Source: CAZMGV01 sp964565925 (lineage in GTDB: Bacteria > JAGRBM01 > JAHCIT01). From it: a DNA stretch of 64,000 bases. Below the pieces are notes generated by a model. It searched no databases. It saw only the letters and a program-made list of their open reading frames with translations, and had not been told where the DNA came from. Position numbers and translations under genes: made by a program. The DNA lies in assembly GCA_964565925.1 (NCBI GenBank), contig CAZMGV010000022.1, positions 1-64,000 on the forward strand, in the 5' to 3' direction. Shown one piece after another: positions 30,868 to 39,445 of this stretch. Positions within the stretch are counted from its first letter, which is position 1; the number at the start of each line of letters is the position of its first letter.

Positions 30868-31937
30868 CCGCCGTCGAACTCGAAAAATTCCGGTACCGTT
30901 TCCGCCGTCCGTTCCAGAACGGCGTACGCAGTTATTCGGAGCGCGAAGGTGTACGGCTGGTCGTCCGGCATGCTGCCGGCGTGTTCACGGGCGAGGCGGC
31001 GCCGCTGCCCGGCCATTCGTCCGAGATGGCGGTGGAGGCCGAGTCGGCGCTTCAGTCCTCGCTGGACGGAGTCCGGGCACTGGCAGACTCGCGTGCTGAA
31101 GCGACGGAGATCCTGAAAAAACTCGAGCAAGCAGTCCCTGCTTCTCCGTCCGGCCGGTTCGCCGCCGGGACCGCGCTTCTGAATCTTCGTGCCGCCCAGA
31201 CGGCCATTCCGGTCGCCCGGCTGCTTGCACCCGCGCCGTGTCCATCGGTGACGATCAACGCGGTCGTGACCGCCGGCCCCGGCGACGCGATGAAGCGGGA
31301 GATCGACCGCGCTGTTCTGGACGGTATCCGCTGCCTCAAGATCAAGCTGGGTCCGGACCTGGAAGCGAACCGTCGCAAGGTGTCGTTCGTCCGGGGGCAG
31401 CTGCCGGCGGAGACGCTTCTGCGCGGCGATGCCAACGGCGGCTGGTCGTACGAGACCGCCCGCGCCCAGCTCGCCATGCTTCTCGACTTCGGGATTGAAT
31501 ACGTGGAGCAGCCGCTGCCGTCCGACTCTACCCCGGAAATGTTCGCTCGCCTGCGGGCCTCGTCGCCGGTTCCGGTCGCGGCGGACGAATCCGCATCGTC
31601 GCTCGCGGCCATCGCCGCCATGACAGCCCTGAAATCGGCCGACGTGTTCGTCCTGAAGCCGTCCCTGCTGGGCGGGATCGGCGAGACACTCGAAGCGGTC
31701 CGCCTGATCTCCGGCGCCGGACTCAAGTGGGTGATCACCAGCGCCCTGGACGGAGCGGCGAGCCGCCGGATGCTGTTCGAGCTGGTTCGCGCACTTCCCG
31801 TCGGAGGCATGTTCCAGGGACTCTCGGCCGGGTCGCCGTTCATCGATGAGAAGGAGAGCGACGGCCTTGAAATCACCAGTGGCAGGCTCCAGCTCCGGGA
31901 GGACCGCCGTGATCCGGCCCGTAACACCGCTTTCTGA
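30864..31937 (+). CDS. menC: o-Succinylbenzoate synthase
   Basis: A 357-residue enolase-superfamily dehydratase converting SHCHC to o-succinylbenzoate. Family residues are present in order: LKIKLG (catalytic Lys pair), DANGGWS (metal Asp), EQPLP (metal Glu), ADESA (metal Asp) and LKPSLLGGI (catalytic Lys). It starts within the menA stop and overlaps menE by 29 nt. The enolase family also contains N-succinylamino acid racemases and dipeptide epimerases, but the operon gives the assignment. Confidence 0.93.
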   Translation: MTAVELEKFRYRFRRPFQNGVRSYSEREGVRLVVRHAAGVFTGEAAPLPGHSSEMAVEAESALQSSLDGVRALADSRAEATEILKKLEQAVPASPSGRFAAGTALLNLRAAQTAIPVARLLAPAPCPSVTINAVVTAGPGDAMKREIDRAVLDGIRCLKIKLGPDLEANRRKVSFVRGQLPAETLLRGDANGGWSYETARAQLAMLLDFGIEYVEQPLPSDSTPEMFARLRASSPVPVAADESASSLAAIAAMTALKSADVFVLKPSLLGGIGETLEAVRLISGAGLKWVITSALDGAASRRMLFELVRALPVGGMFQGLSAGSPFIDEKESDGLEITSGRLQLREDRRDPARNTAF

Positions 31938-33357
31938 CCGGGCGGGCGCACCGGACGGGGCCGTCGCGATCCGCACGGCCGCCCGGACCGTCACCTACGG
32001 CGAGCTCCGCAGTGACGTGCGTGAACTGGCGCACCGCCTTGGATCGGAAGGAATCGTTTCGGGATCGCTGGTCGCCGCGCGGGGCGCGTCTGAATACAGC
32101 GCGATTATTCTGGCTCACGCGCTGTGGGAGCTGCGGGCGGCCTTTGTTCCGTTGAATGCCCGGTGGACCGGTGCAGAACTGGAACCGGCGCTGGACCGGC
32201 TGGGTTCGTTCTGGATGATGTCGCAGCGGCAAGGCGATCCGGGCGCCTTTCAGGTTGACCATGTGAGCCGGGGCCCCTCCTGCTTCGAAGCGGAAGGGTG
32301 GCCGAACCGGGCAAGGACGTCCGAAGGAACCCAGCTCATTCTGTTTACCTCCGGAACCACCGGGCGTCCCAAGGCGGCGATGATCTCGTTCCGCGCCATC
32401 GAGGCGAGCGCCCGCGCGGCACAGACGCAGCTCGGCCTGTCGGGGAAAACCCGGTGGCTCGCCTGTCTTCCGCTCTTTCATATCGGCGGGCTGTCGATCG
32501 CCTACCGGAGCGCATTCTACGGATCGGAGCTGATTCTTCATCCGGGGTTTGAGGCGTCGGCGGCCAACGCGGCAATCGACAGGGGCGAGTGCGACATTGT
32601 CTCGCTCGTTCCCACGATGCTCCACCGCCTGCTGGCTGAACGGGCAGGGCGGAGGTTCCCCGATACGCTCAAATGTATTCTGCTGGGCGGTGCGAAGGCG
32701 CCGGCCCGCCTGCTCGCCGAGGCGCAGCGGCTCGGCGCACCGGTGGCCCCGACGTATGGCCTGACGGAAACCGCGTCCCAGCTATGCACGCTGCCGCCGC
32801 AGGAGTTCCTGAAGCTGCCGGACAGGGAACTGGAGGCACCGCCGCTCCCGCCGCTTCCGGGCATGGTAATGAAGATCGTTCGCCGCAGCGGCGAAACGTA
32901 TGAACCGGGATTTGGCGAGATCGCCGTCCGGGGGCCGGTGCTGATGAGCGGCTACCTGGGAGACCCGGAGGCGACCGCAGCGGCGTTGGGCGGCGGCTGG
33001 CTCCACACCGGTGACATCGGGAAGCTCACACCGGACGGTTCGGTGATCGTCTCCGACCGGCGCTCGGACCTGATCGTGACGGGAGGCGAGAACGTCTATC
33101 CGGCGGAAGTGGAAGCGGTAATCGAATCCCACCCGGATATTTCCGAAGCGGCGGTGGTCGGACTTCCGGACGGCGAATGGGGTCAGCGCGTGGCGGCCGT
33201 TATCGCCGCGAATCGTCCGCCAGCCGGTCTCGACAGGTTCTGCCGTGAACATCTGGCCGGGTACAAGGTCCCCCGTACCTGGAAAGTCGTGGCGGAGCTT
33301 CCCCGCACGGCGAGCGGGAAGATCTCCCGAAAGCTGGCGCGCGAGCTGTTCTGCTGA
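31909..33357 (+). CDS. menE: o-Succinylbenzoate-CoA ligase
   Basis: A 482-residue adenylate-forming (ANL) ligase activating o-succinylbenzoate with CoA. The AMP-binding P-loop LFTSGTTGRPK, the YGLTE motif, the HTGDIG hinge block and the C-terminal lysine in the TASGKISRK segment are all present. The start is GTG at 31909 with GGGAGG six nt upstream, inside menC; the longer frame is a reading of menC in another register. Last gene of the operon; a DHNA-CoA thioesterase (menI) is not in the window. Convergent with the COQ4-like gene. Confidence 0.93.
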   Translation: MIRPVTPLSDRAGAPDGAVAIRTAARTVTYGELRSDVRELAHRLGSEGIVSGSLVAARGASEYSAIILAHALWELRAAFVPLNARWTGAELEPALDRLGSFWMMSQRQGDPGAFQVDHVSRGPSCFEAEGWPNRARTSEGTQLILFTSGTTGRPKAAMISFRAIEASARAAQTQLGLSGKTRWLACLPLFHIGGLSIAYRSAFYGSELILHPGFEASAANAAIDRGECDIVSLVPTMLHRLLAERAGRRFPDTLKCILLGGAKAPARLLAEAQRLGAPVAPTYGLTETASQLCTLPPQEFLKLPDRELEAPPLPPLPGMVMKIVRRSGETYEPGFGEIAVRGPVLMSGYLGDPEATAAALGGGWLHTGDIGKLTPDGSVIVSDRRSDLIVTGGENVYPAEVEAVIESHPDISEAAVVGLPDGEWGQRVAAVIAANRPPAGLDRFCREHLAGYKVPRTWKVVAELPRTASGKISRKLARELFC

Positions 33358-33381
33358 TTGACCCGGCGCGTGGCGCCCGGA

Positions 33382-34119
33382 TCAGTGCACCGATACCGAT
33401 CCGCCGAGCACGATTTTCCGCACTTCCTCGACCGGCATTTCCATCATCTCTTCCAGCTTGAAGTCGAAATAGGTTTCAGTCCGTTCGCCGAGCGCCATCC
33501 ATTCGGCCGCGAGGCGGACGGCTTCGGCAAGCTCCTTGAGCGGACGGCGGATCGTGAGGTGGAGGAACAGCACGGCCAGCGCCATGCCCGCGCTGAGACT
33601 GCCCGCATCCCCGGCCGTGGCGCCGCGTTTCGCCGAAACCGTCTGCCCCAGCGAAAACGAGACAATACGCACTTCACCCAGTACGGTCGTATCGCAGCCG
33701 AGCACCACGTGGAGCACATCGTGGAGCTTGTAGGCCCGCCGCATGGCGTAGTGAACCGTGTTCCGGGGTTTTCCGAAGGCCAGCAGGGTGCCGAGCGGGT
33801 CCAGGTCGTCGGCGAAGATCAGTTTGGAATATTCCTTGCCGAGTGTTCCCTCGGGCAGTTTCGACAGTTTCTTCGGATCGATCTCAGGGTCGTAGCCCTC
33901 GCGGAACAGGTCCCGCTGAACCGGATTGCGTTCTTCGTATCTGATGACCTGTTCGGGGCTCATCCGTTTCAGATCGCCTTTGAGCAGCAGGTTGATCCCC
34001 TGGGAAATATCCGAGTCCCAGGGTTCCCAGGTGGTGACGGCGAAGTTCTTCAGGCTCTGGATGAGGTCCCAGGGGTTCGTGATACCGAGGCTGCGGGCCT
34101 CGCGAAGGTATTCAAGCAC
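33382..34119 (-). CDS. COQ4-family protein
   Basis: A 245-residue protein with the COQ4 metal-binding signature HDxxH(x11)E (H133, D134, H137, E149 counted from the chosen start) within KLHDVLHVVLGCDTTVLGE. Flanking R..Y and F.L.Q positions resemble COQ4, a ubiquinone-biosynthesis factor in eukaryotes now linked to oxidative decarboxylation of the ring. I chose the GTG at 34119 because GAGGAG lies six nt upstream; an in-frame TTG at 34194 would add 25 residues. It ends 24 nt from menE and converges with it. The C-terminal 40 residues include a helical segment. Its role beside a menaquinone operon is unknown. Confidence 0.7.
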   Translation of the reverse strand: MLEYLREARSLGITNPWDLIQSLKNFAVTTWEPWDSDISQGINLLLKGDLKRMSPEQVIRYEERNPVQRDLFREGYDPEIDPKKLSKLPEGTLGKEYSKLIFADDLDPLGTLLAFGKPRNTVHYAMRRAYKLHDVLHVVLGCDTTVLGEVRIVSFSLGQTVSAKRGATAGDAGSLSAGMALAVLFLHLTIRRPLKELAEAVRLAAEWMALGERTETYFDFKLEEMMEMPVEEVRKIVLGGSVSVH

Positions 34120-34318
34120 GGTTTTCTCCTCAAAAGGGGGCGCGAATATCGCCCGCCGCAGTGGAAGATTACCCGAGGGGGATGGCTGCAACAACTCGTA
34201 TTCGGGTTTAAGCGGTTTTATGAGCTTCTTTTGCCCATTTTGAAAGTATCGAACACCCTGAAATCGAATAATTACTCCAATTAGGATAAGCTGGTCCGTT
34301 CAAGGGGGCGGAGATCAG

Positions 34319-34954
34319 ATGCGCAAGAAGAAAGCCGGTGTGCCTGAGCGGCCCAGACGCAGTCCCGTCCAGAAACGGTCCCGGGAAACGGTCAAGGCAA
34401 TCCTCCAGGCGGCGGCCGAGGTGCTGATCGCGGGCGGATACGAAAATGCCACCACCAACCGGATTGCCGAGCGGGCCGGGATCGGGATCGGATCCCTGTA
34501 TCACTACTTTCCGAACAAGGAGGCGATCTTTGCCGCGCTGACCGATCATGCCATTGCGGAAACCACCCGTTATGTGATCCGCCGCAGCGGCGAGGTGCTG
34601 AACCAGAGGTCTTCCGAGGAGACGGTACGCGGGCTTATCCTGGTCGCCGTCGGCGTGCTCCAGAAATACGAGCTGTTCGTCCGTGCGATCCTGACGGAGA
34701 TCCCGAACAATCACCAGATTTCCCTGATTCATGCCGCGGAAGAACAGGTGCTGGGACTGGTTTCACGTCTCGACTGGCCCGAACTTGAAGCGCTCCGTGC
34801 CCGCAAGGGCCGGCAGTTCGACGCCACGCTGTTCCTGCTGCTCAACATGCTGAGTGCCGCGGTCTACCGGATCGCATTGAACAAGCCGGACCATGTCTCC
34901 CGCGAAACGCTGATCGAGGAACTGGTGCAGATTACCGTGGGGATACTCAAGTAA
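34319..34954 (+). CDS. TetR/AcrR-family transcriptional regulator
   Basis: A 211-residue regulator with a basic N terminus and a canonical TetR helix-turn-helix at about residues 22-70 (ILQAAAEVLIAGGY, ATTNRIAERAGIGIGSLYHYFPNKEAIFAAL). The ligand-binding C-terminal domain is all-helical and not recognisable. The gene is divergent from the COQ4-like gene, with 199 bp between the start codons, and lies upstream of an SDR gene, either of which it may control. A short hairpin terminator follows the stop. Confidence 0.92.
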   Translation: MRKKKAGVPERPRRSPVQKRSRETVKAILQAAAEVLIAGGYENATTNRIAERAGIGIGSLYHYFPNKEAIFAALTDHAIAETTRYVIRRSGEVLNQRSSEETVRGLILVAVGVLQKYELFVRAILTEIPNNHQISLIHAAEEQVLGLVSRLDWPELEALRARKGRQFDATLFLLLNMLSAAVYRIALNKPDHVSRETLIEELVQITVGILK

Positions 34955-34960
34955 TACCGG

Positions 34961-34978
34961 CGCCGGACGCGGCGTTTT
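34961..34978 (+). terminator. Short hairpin terminator after the tetR gene
   Basis: Stem CGCCG/CGGCG (34961-34965, 34970-34974), loop GACG, then TTTT, six nt past the stop codon. The stem is only 5 bp, so termination may be partial and the SDR gene downstream could still be co-transcribed. Confidence 0.45.
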
Positions 34979-35064
34979 CCTGAGGGGACAGCCCTGTTGT
35001 ACCTTTCCTGCCAAGTCCGGCCGTGCAACGATCCGGAAACAGAGTCGGACAGGAGAAGAATCCA

Positions 35065-35856
35065 ATGGCGGATCTCAAGGGGAAATGGGCGGTGGTGACC
35101 GGGGCTTCCAGCGGCATCGGGCGCGATATGGCGCTCCTGCTGGCGGAACGCGGAATGAACGTGGCGGTCGTGGCACGCCGCGAAGACCGGCTCACGGAAC
35201 TGGTCGCCGAGATAGAGAAGACTTCCAGAGTGAAGGGAAAAGTGGTCGCCCTGGATCTTTCGCGGACCGGATCGGCCGTCACTCTTTATGACCGGCTGAA
35301 GGCCGACAGAATCGAACCCGAAGTGGTGATTAATAACGCCGGGTTCGGTGTGAAGGGTGACTTCGTCGAGACGTCCTGGGAGCGTCAGGAGCAGATGCTG
35401 AATCTGAACCTGATGAACCTGACCCATCTCACCCGGCTGTTTCTCCCCGACATGCTCAAGCGGAACTCGGGCTATATGCTGCAGGTCGCCAGCATCGGCG
35501 CCTATCAGCCGACCCCGGGATACGCCACCTATGCGGCGGCCAAGAGCTACGTGCTCAGTTTCGGCGAAGCGGTGAACTGGGAGCTGCGCAACACGAATGT
35601 CAGCGTTTCGGTACTCTCGCCCGGCGGGACCCGCACGGAGTTCTTCGACGTGGCGGGCCAGAAGGGCGGTTTCCTTGTCCGGCTCACCACCATGAGCAGC
35701 CGCCGGGTGGCTGAACTGGGCATCCGCGGAATGCTGCGCCGCCAGCCCAACGTGCTGCCGGGCTGGCGCAACTGGCTCACGGCGTTCTCGACGCGCTTCG
35801 TGCCCAGACGCCTGCTGACCGTCATTGCCGGCTGGGTGATGCAGAATCCCGACTGA
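35065..35856 (+). CDS. Short-chain dehydrogenase/reductase
   Basis: A 263-residue classical SDR. The cofactor motif TGASSGIG (residues 12-19) is followed by ARREDRL, NNAGFG, an active-site Ser in VASIGAY and the YAAAK catalytic Tyr/Lys pair. The Arg cluster after beta-2 favours NADP(H). The substrate cannot be inferred. ATG at 35065 has AGGAG upstream. The C-terminal 60 residues are basic and hydrophobic, as in membrane-associated SDRs of lipid metabolism. Convergent with the epimerase gene. Confidence 0.9.
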   Translation: MADLKGKWAVVTGASSGIGRDMALLLAERGMNVAVVARREDRLTELVAEIEKTSRVKGKVVALDLSRTGSAVTLYDRLKADRIEPEVVINNAGFGVKGDFVETSWERQEQMLNLNLMNLTHLTRLFLPDMLKRNSGYMLQVASIGAYQPTPGYATYAAAKSYVLSFGEAVNWELRNTNVSVSVLSPGGTRTEFFDVAGQKGGFLVRLTTMSSRRVAELGIRGMLRRQPNVLPGWRNWLTAFSTRFVPRRLLTVIAGWVMQNPD

Positions 35857-35881
35857 CGGCGCGTCACGGCGGTCGCCGCGA

Positions 35882-36865
35882 TCAGACCTTTCCGACTACT
35901 GCTCTCAGCACGGCCCCGGCGGTGCTGTATTTCGGGGTCCAGCCCAGCTCGTTTTTCGCCTTGTCAGTCGACATGGCGACGTTCGACCGCGATGCCTTGA
36001 TCAGCCAGTCCGGGTCCCAGGGGCTCAGGCCCAGGCGGAACGCCAGCGCGCCGATATCCAGCACCGCTTTGGGGAGCGGCAGTGTCCACTTGCCCATTTC
36101 GGAGGCGACGCCGGGCAGATTGAGCGCCTGATCGGCTGCCAGATTGAACGCGCCGTGGGCCTTCTTCGCCAGTGCCAGACTGAAGGCGGCGGCGATGTCG
36201 TCCTCGTGAGCGAGCTGGAACCGGACGTGCTCGAATCCCCGGATCGACGGGATGAGCGGCGTAAAGGCCAGGAACCTGGCGGGACGGGTCGGCGAGCGCT
36301 CGCCCATGAAGATACAGGGCCGCAGGCGCGCGATCCGGACTTTCGGGTTGTCCTTCTCGAAGCCATCCAGCCACCGTTCGACCATCGCCTTATGATTCGA
36401 ATAGAAGAAGTCGGGGTTGCCCCGCAGCGGCATATCTTCCGTCAGCAGGATATCGGCGTATTCGGGGTGCATGCCGTAGGCGGCGATGGAAGACGCATAA
36501 ACGAACTGGTTCACGCCCGCCTCGACCCCGGCCCTGAACACATTCTGGGTGCCGAAAACGTTGATGGACTCGATCTCCTGCGGCGTCAGACCGCCGGTTT
36601 TATCGACGATGAAGGCCAGATGAATGACCGCGTCGCATCCCTCCAGCCTGGCCGGCAGATTCGGGTCCCGGACGTCGCACTGGACGAAGGTGAACCGCTT
36701 TGAATCCCGCTTGCGGTGCGGGGGGTGCTTGTCGAGCCCGACGATCTTCGCATCGGGAAAGTTCCAGATCAGCTGGTCGATGACAGCTTCTCCGAGGCTC
36801 CCTGACGATCCGGTCACGGCGATTTTCCGGGGCTGTAATTCTTTGGCTCTGCTGGCTGCGCTCAT
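35882..36865 (-). CDS. NAD-dependent epimerase/dehydratase (extended SDR)
   Basis: A 327-residue extended SDR with a Rossmann motif GSSGSLGEAV (about 19-28), DVRDP, an active-site Ser in YASSIAAYG and the catalytic pair YSNHK. Such proteins act on nucleotide sugars or on hydroxysteroid-like and other lipid substrates; the exact reaction is unknown. It is the last gene of a four-gene minus-strand operon (two di-iron proteins, a Baeyer-Villiger-type monooxygenase and this), with 36-nt spacing, which favours a catabolic rather than sugar role. Confidence 0.88.
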   Translation of the reverse strand: MSAASRAKELQPRKIAVTGSSGSLGEAVIDQLIWNFPDAKIVGLDKHPPHRKRDSKRFTFVQCDVRDPNLPARLEGCDAVIHLAFIVDKTGGLTPQEIESINVFGTQNVFRAGVEAGVNQFVYASSIAAYGMHPEYADILLTEDMPLRGNPDFFYSNHKAMVERWLDGFEKDNPKVRIARLRPCIFMGERSPTRPARFLAFTPLIPSIRGFEHVRFQLAHEDDIAAAFSLALAKKAHGAFNLAADQALNLPGVASEMGKWTLPLPKAVLDIGALAFRLGLSPWDPDWLIKASRSNVAMSTDKAKNELGWTPKYSTAGAVLRAVVGKV

Positions 36866-36901
36866 ACGTTTGTTCCTTCCCGTTGGGTTCCATACGACTG
36901 A

Positions 36902-38440
36902 CTATGCGGACACGGCCCGGGCGCTCGCCTGCGGCGGCTTCAGCTTCACTGCCGCGCCCCGCGGCTGCAGACGGTAGTTCCTGAAATCCGGGCGACGGGT
37001 CTTCAGCCAGTATTCGGTGCAGAACCCCGGCCACAGCGTGACGTTGGTGCCGTCCTCCGATTTGTACCAGCTCTGGCAGCCGCCGGTGGCCCAGACGGTA
37101 TTTTTCATCCGTTCCTGTATGTCCGCCGTGAAGGCAGACTGGACCTCCGGCTTCACGTCCATCCAGGCCAGATCCCTGCGCCGGATCTCCTGGATACATT
37201 TGAGCGCGTAGTTAGCCTGCGCCTCGATCATGAAGATGATGGAGTTCTGCCCGAGCCCCGTATTGGGTCCGAGCAGGACGAACAGGTTCGGAAACCCTGA
37301 GATACTGATCCCGAGATAATGCTCGAGCCGGTTCGCCAGCATCTCTTCCGAGCGGCGGCCGTCGAGGCCCGTCATATTGAACTTCCGCAGGCCTCCGCCC
37401 ACATCGAACCCGGTTCCGAAAATGATCGCGTCCACTTCACGCTGGGCGCCGTCCCGGGTCCGGATTCCGCTGGGGCCGATGCTTTCGATTCCGCCGGTGA
37501 CCAGTTCCACGTTCGGCCGGTTGAGTGCTGGGTAGTAGTCGCTGGAGCCAAGTATCCGCTTGCAGCCGATCCGGTAGTCCGGAGTCACTGCCGCCTGAAT
37601 CTTCGGGTCACGGATCGCCTGCCGGATATAGTTTTTCGACAGGACCTCGGCGTATTTGAGCCACTCCGGGCGGTGGACCATGGCAACGGCGCCGGCTTCG
37701 CCGCCCAGGAACATGGCGTTCCTCTGGAGCCGCTGAAGCGCCGGCACACGGGCGTAAAGCGCCTGCTCCCGCTTCCCGATCTTCCGGTTCATCGTCTTGG
37801 GGCGCGGGAAGATCCAGGGCGGCGTGCGCTGGAACAGGTTCAGTTTCTTCACCTTGGGCGCGATCTCCGGAACGAACTGGATAGCGCTCGCGCCCGTCCC
37901 GATGACGGCGACATTTTTGCCGGTCAGGTCGTAGGAGTGATCCCACCGGGCCGAGTGGAACATCTTTCCTTCGAAGGATCTGATTCCGTCGATGTCCGGG
38001 AGCTGCGGGATATGCAGTCCGCCGACGCCCATGACCATCGCACGGGCGCGGCAGACGGCGCCGTCTCTGGTATTGATGGTCCACTTTCCCGATGCGGCGT
38101 CAAAGGCGGCATCGGTGATCTCGCTGTTGAACCGGATATGCGGATACAGGTCGTATTTGCGGGCGCAGCCTTTCATATAGTCGAGGATTTCGTTCTGCTG
38201 CGCCCACATGTGTCCCCAGCGCGGGTTCGGATCGAACGAGAAGGAGTAAAGGTGTGTCGGCACGTCACACGCCGCGCCCGGATAGTCGTTGTCGCGCCAG
38301 GTGCCGCCCACCTCCCCAGCCTTTTCGAATACCGTGAACGACTCTATGCCGGCCTTCTTGAGTAGAATGGCCATGCACAGGCCCGAGAATCCGGTGCCGA
38401 TGATCGCGACGGTTACATCCGGCAGTTGATTGCGTTCCAT
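36902..38440 (-). CDS. Baeyer-Villiger-type flavin monooxygenase
   Basis: A 512-residue class B flavoprotein monooxygenase that would use FAD, NADPH and oxygen to convert a ketone to an ester or lactone. FAD motif GTGFSG at 15-20, the GGTWRDNDYPGAACD block, the fingerprint FxGxxxHSxxW at 156-166 (Ser in place of the usual Thr) and the NADPH Rossmann GTGASA at 181-186 are visible. Lies 36 nt after the di-iron gene and 36 nt before the epimerase gene. An N-hydroxylating or FMO-type activity is possible but the fingerprint supports BVMO. Confidence 0.88.
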   Translation of the reverse strand: MERNQLPDVTVAIIGTGFSGLCMAILLKKAGIESFTVFEKAGEVGGTWRDNDYPGAACDVPTHLYSFSFDPNPRWGHMWAQQNEILDYMKGCARKYDLYPHIRFNSEITDAAFDAASGKWTINTRDGAVCRARAMVMGVGGLHIPQLPDIDGIRSFEGKMFHSARWDHSYDLTGKNVAVIGTGASAIQFVPEIAPKVKKLNLFQRTPPWIFPRPKTMNRKIGKREQALYARVPALQRLQRNAMFLGGEAGAVAMVHRPEWLKYAEVLSKNYIRQAIRDPKIQAAVTPDYRIGCKRILGSSDYYPALNRPNVELVTGGIESIGPSGIRTRDGAQREVDAIIFGTGFDVGGGLRKFNMTGLDGRRSEEMLANRLEHYLGISISGFPNLFVLLGPNTGLGQNSIIFMIEAQANYALKCIQEIRRRDLAWMDVKPEVQSAFTADIQERMKNTVWATGGCQSWYKSEDGTNVTLWPGFCTEYWLKTRRPDFRNYRLQPRGAAVKLKPPQASARAVSA

Positions 38441-38476
38441 ATCGCTGCTCCTCGGTGCGGGTGTCAGAGTGCTTCG

Positions 38477-39370
38477 TCAGACCGGGCTGGGCGTCATGGT
38501 TTCGGTTTCGTACGTGGCCCGCCAGGCTTTCACGAGCTGGGAGTTGTCCTGGCCCCACGGGTGGAAGTCGCGCCGGTACCAGCTCAGGTAATCCTTGAAC
38601 GCCTTCCGGAAGATTCCGGGTTCGCCGAAGCCGTAGTCCAGGAACCCTTTCCACTCCTTCGCCGACAGGAGCAGGCCGTCGCCCGCCATGAAATAGGCGA
38701 GCGCCAGCGGCAGCCCCGCAACGACCCCCGCCGTCATGACCGCCATGACCCCGATGCGGAGCCGGTAAGTGCCGCCGACCGCCTGATAGACGTCGAACGC
38801 CACCGCCTTGTGTTCGATCTCCTCGGCGGCGTGCCACATCCAGAGCTTTCTGTGTTGCGGATGCGCGGCCTCGGAGTGGGCGGCCTCCCGGAGTAGCTGG
38901 TCCGCAAGGATGGCGGTAAAATGCTCGGCCGCCGCCGTACCGGCCAGCTGCGTTTTCCAGGGGAGCGTCCGCTTCGCGAAATCGAGTGCACGGTCGATCC
39001 CCTTCAGAATCGCCTTCGCCCGGATGCCGCCCCGGTCCACCCGGGCGTTATAGATTTTGTGCTGGGCGCTGTGCTGGGACTCCTGCGCCGCGAACGCCTT
39101 CATCTGCCGCAGAAGTTCCTCGTCCTGAATCCTGTCCCTGTAGTGGAGCACCGAATCCACGAAGAACTGCTCCCCTCTCGGGAACCCCAGCGAGATCATG
39201 TGCATGAAATGCGACATGCCCTTCGACCCGGGGACTGCGTAATAAGCTTCCTTGTCGATGGGGAAGCTCCCGCGCCGGACCTTGATCTCCCAGTTCGCCG
39301 GGGTGCGGGAGGACGTTTTTCTGGATGATTTCCGTTTCGGACCTTCAATCGCGGTAGTCGCCGTATTCAT
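38477..39370 (-). CDS. Metal-dependent hydrolase family (COG3687) protein with di-iron carboxylate motif, copy A
   Basis: A 297-residue protein of the family usually named predicted metal-dependent hydrolase. Its conserved residues form a full di-iron carboxylate pattern: E67 (GEQFF), E97xxH100 (QESQH), E149 (AAEH) and E184xxH187 (EEIEHKAVAFD). This is the arrangement of ferritin-like oxygenases, so an oxidase or oxygenase role is plausible (inference). A hydrophobic stretch at about 205-228 suggests membrane contact. It shares about the same architecture as the next gene and as the gene at 51857. It sits between its paralogue (75-nt gap) and a flavin monooxygenase (36-nt gap). Confidence 0.82.
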   Translation of the reverse strand: MNTATTAIEGPKRKSSRKTSSRTPANWEIKVRRGSFPIDKEAYYAVPGSKGMSHFMHMISLGFPRGEQFFVDSVLHYRDRIQDEELLRQMKAFAAQESQHSAQHKIYNARVDRGGIRAKAILKGIDRALDFAKRTLPWKTQLAGTAAAEHFTAILADQLLREAAHSEAAHPQHRKLWMWHAAEEIEHKAVAFDVYQAVGGTYRLRIGVMAVMTAGVVAGLPLALAYFMAGDGLLLSAKEWKGFLDYGFGEPGIFRKAFKDYLSWYRRDFHPWGQDNSQLVKAWRATYETETMTPSPV

Positions 39371-39445
39371 ATAATCTCCTCTGATGATCAGTAGCAGTTG
39401 CGTTTCTGTATCGTTCCCTCACCTGTGACTTGCGTCAGACCCTGG

